Shown in pieces: positions 5,524-5,667 of a DNA stretch of 5,667 nucleotides. The translations under genes and the position numbers were made by a program. The notes under the pieces were generated by a model. It made no database searches. It saw nothing but the letters and a program-made list of their open reading frames with translations, and had not been told where the DNA came from. Numbering within the stretch: position 1 is the first letter of the stretch; each line of letters starts with the position of its first letter. Location: assembly GCA_031259905.1 (NCBI GenBank), contig JAIRKS010000110.1:1-5667 (forward strand). Reading direction: 5' to 3'. The stretch is from Odoribacteraceae bacterium (GTDB lineage: Bacteria > Bacteroidota > Bacteroidia > Bacteroidales > Marinifilaceae).

Positions 5524-5590
5524 CCCGCGAAGATAGGCGTTAATACCGGAACGCGGGCACCTCCTCGCGTTTACCCGCGACTCCCGCGGG
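5524..5590. repeat. Cluster of CCCGCG / CGCGGG inverted repeats upstream of adk
   Basis: CCCGCG occurs at 5524-5529 and 5574-5579, and CGCGGG at 5552-5557 and 5585-5590. The last pair forms a compact stem with the 5-nt loop ACTCC, extended by flanking TA/TA with a small bulge. The middle CGCGGG can instead pair with either CCCGCG, so alternative folds are possible in the DNA or in a leader transcript. Confidence 0.6.
5528..5535 (-). promoter_or_regulatory. Possible -7 element upstream of adk
   Basis: TATCTTCG on the minus strand differs from TAnnTTTG at one base and lies 39 bp before the adk ATG, a suitable distance. No TTTG or TTG is found 19-21 bp further upstream, where the sequence is G/C-rich, so support is weak. 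Confidence 0.25.
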
Positions 5591-5602
5591 GGTATTTTCA
5601 CT

Positions 5603-5665
5603 TCATCGCGCGACGGGAAAAGTCCTGCCCGCGGCCAGGGAAGCGTTCACAGGGTTGTAAACGGC
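5603..5665 (-). other. Possible 3' end of an unidentified upstream gene
   Basis: One minus-strand frame is open from the window edge to TGA at 5605-5603, reading AVYNPVNASLAAGRTFPVAR. Third positions favour G/C, as in the neighbouring genes, and the residue mix looks protein-like. Twenty codons are too few to assign a family, and other frames across this stretch are open too. Confidence 0.2.
5644..5663. repeat. Operator-like 8-4-8 inverted repeat at the window edge
   Basis: CGTTCACA (5644-5651) and TGTAAACG (5656-5663) are inverted copies with one mismatch, separated by GGGT. The size and symmetry resemble a dimeric repressor site. It may also overlap the end of an upstream coding frame. Confidence 0.4.
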
Positions 5666-5667
5666 AC

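Noticed and set aside
5293..5601. 102-codon minus-strand frame starting upstream of adk
   Set aside because: It starts at a GTG and runs out of frame into adk. Its translation is Arg/Ser/Pro-rich without family features.

Overview
The window looks like chromosome of a member of the Bacteroidota, probably Bacteroidales. The evidence is a block of rpmB, rpmG and a DUF4295 protein, -7 promoter elements of the TAnnTTTG type, A-rich start regions without clear Shine-Dalgarno sequences, and the family types of ffh, folD, adk and ptb. Most coding DNA is moderately GC-rich with C/G at third positions. The ribosomal-protein block is visibly richer in A/T. I cannot name a genus.

The plus-strand half (1-2943) is a tight run of three genes. 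It holds the 3' part of ffh (signal recognition particle GTPase), then folD (one-carbon folate metabolism) after 7 bp, then a 410-residue SpmA-SpmB-type fused membrane protein after 2 bp. The run ends on a perfect 16-bp palindrome that includes its stop codon.

The convergent gap (2944-3183) holds the most unusual structure. Three tandem imperfect 21-bp repeats (2993-3055) and a fourth copy in the opposite orientation (2964-2982) can form two competing hairpins. A 39-codon open frame runs through them and encodes heptads of the RLTxLxx kind. A weak terminator for the opposing operon follows.

The minus-strand half contains a ribosomal-protein operon, rpmB-rpmG-DUF4295 (3787 down to 3184), with a likely promoter at 3824-3856. 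Upstream of it is a phosphate butyryl/acetyl-transferase gene, ptb (4796-3888), with a very good Bacteroidota promoter at 4839-4869 and no butyrate kinase gene beside it. Next comes adk (5488-4913). The last 180 bases (5489-5667) contain no gene I can identify, but they hold several G/C-rich inverted repeats.

Most genes here are housekeeping: protein targeting, translation, nucleotide balance, folate and acyl-phosphate metabolism. I see no phage, transposase, CRISPR array, toxin-antitoxin pair or defence gene. The best candidate for something undescribed is the 21-bp repeat element between the convergent operons.
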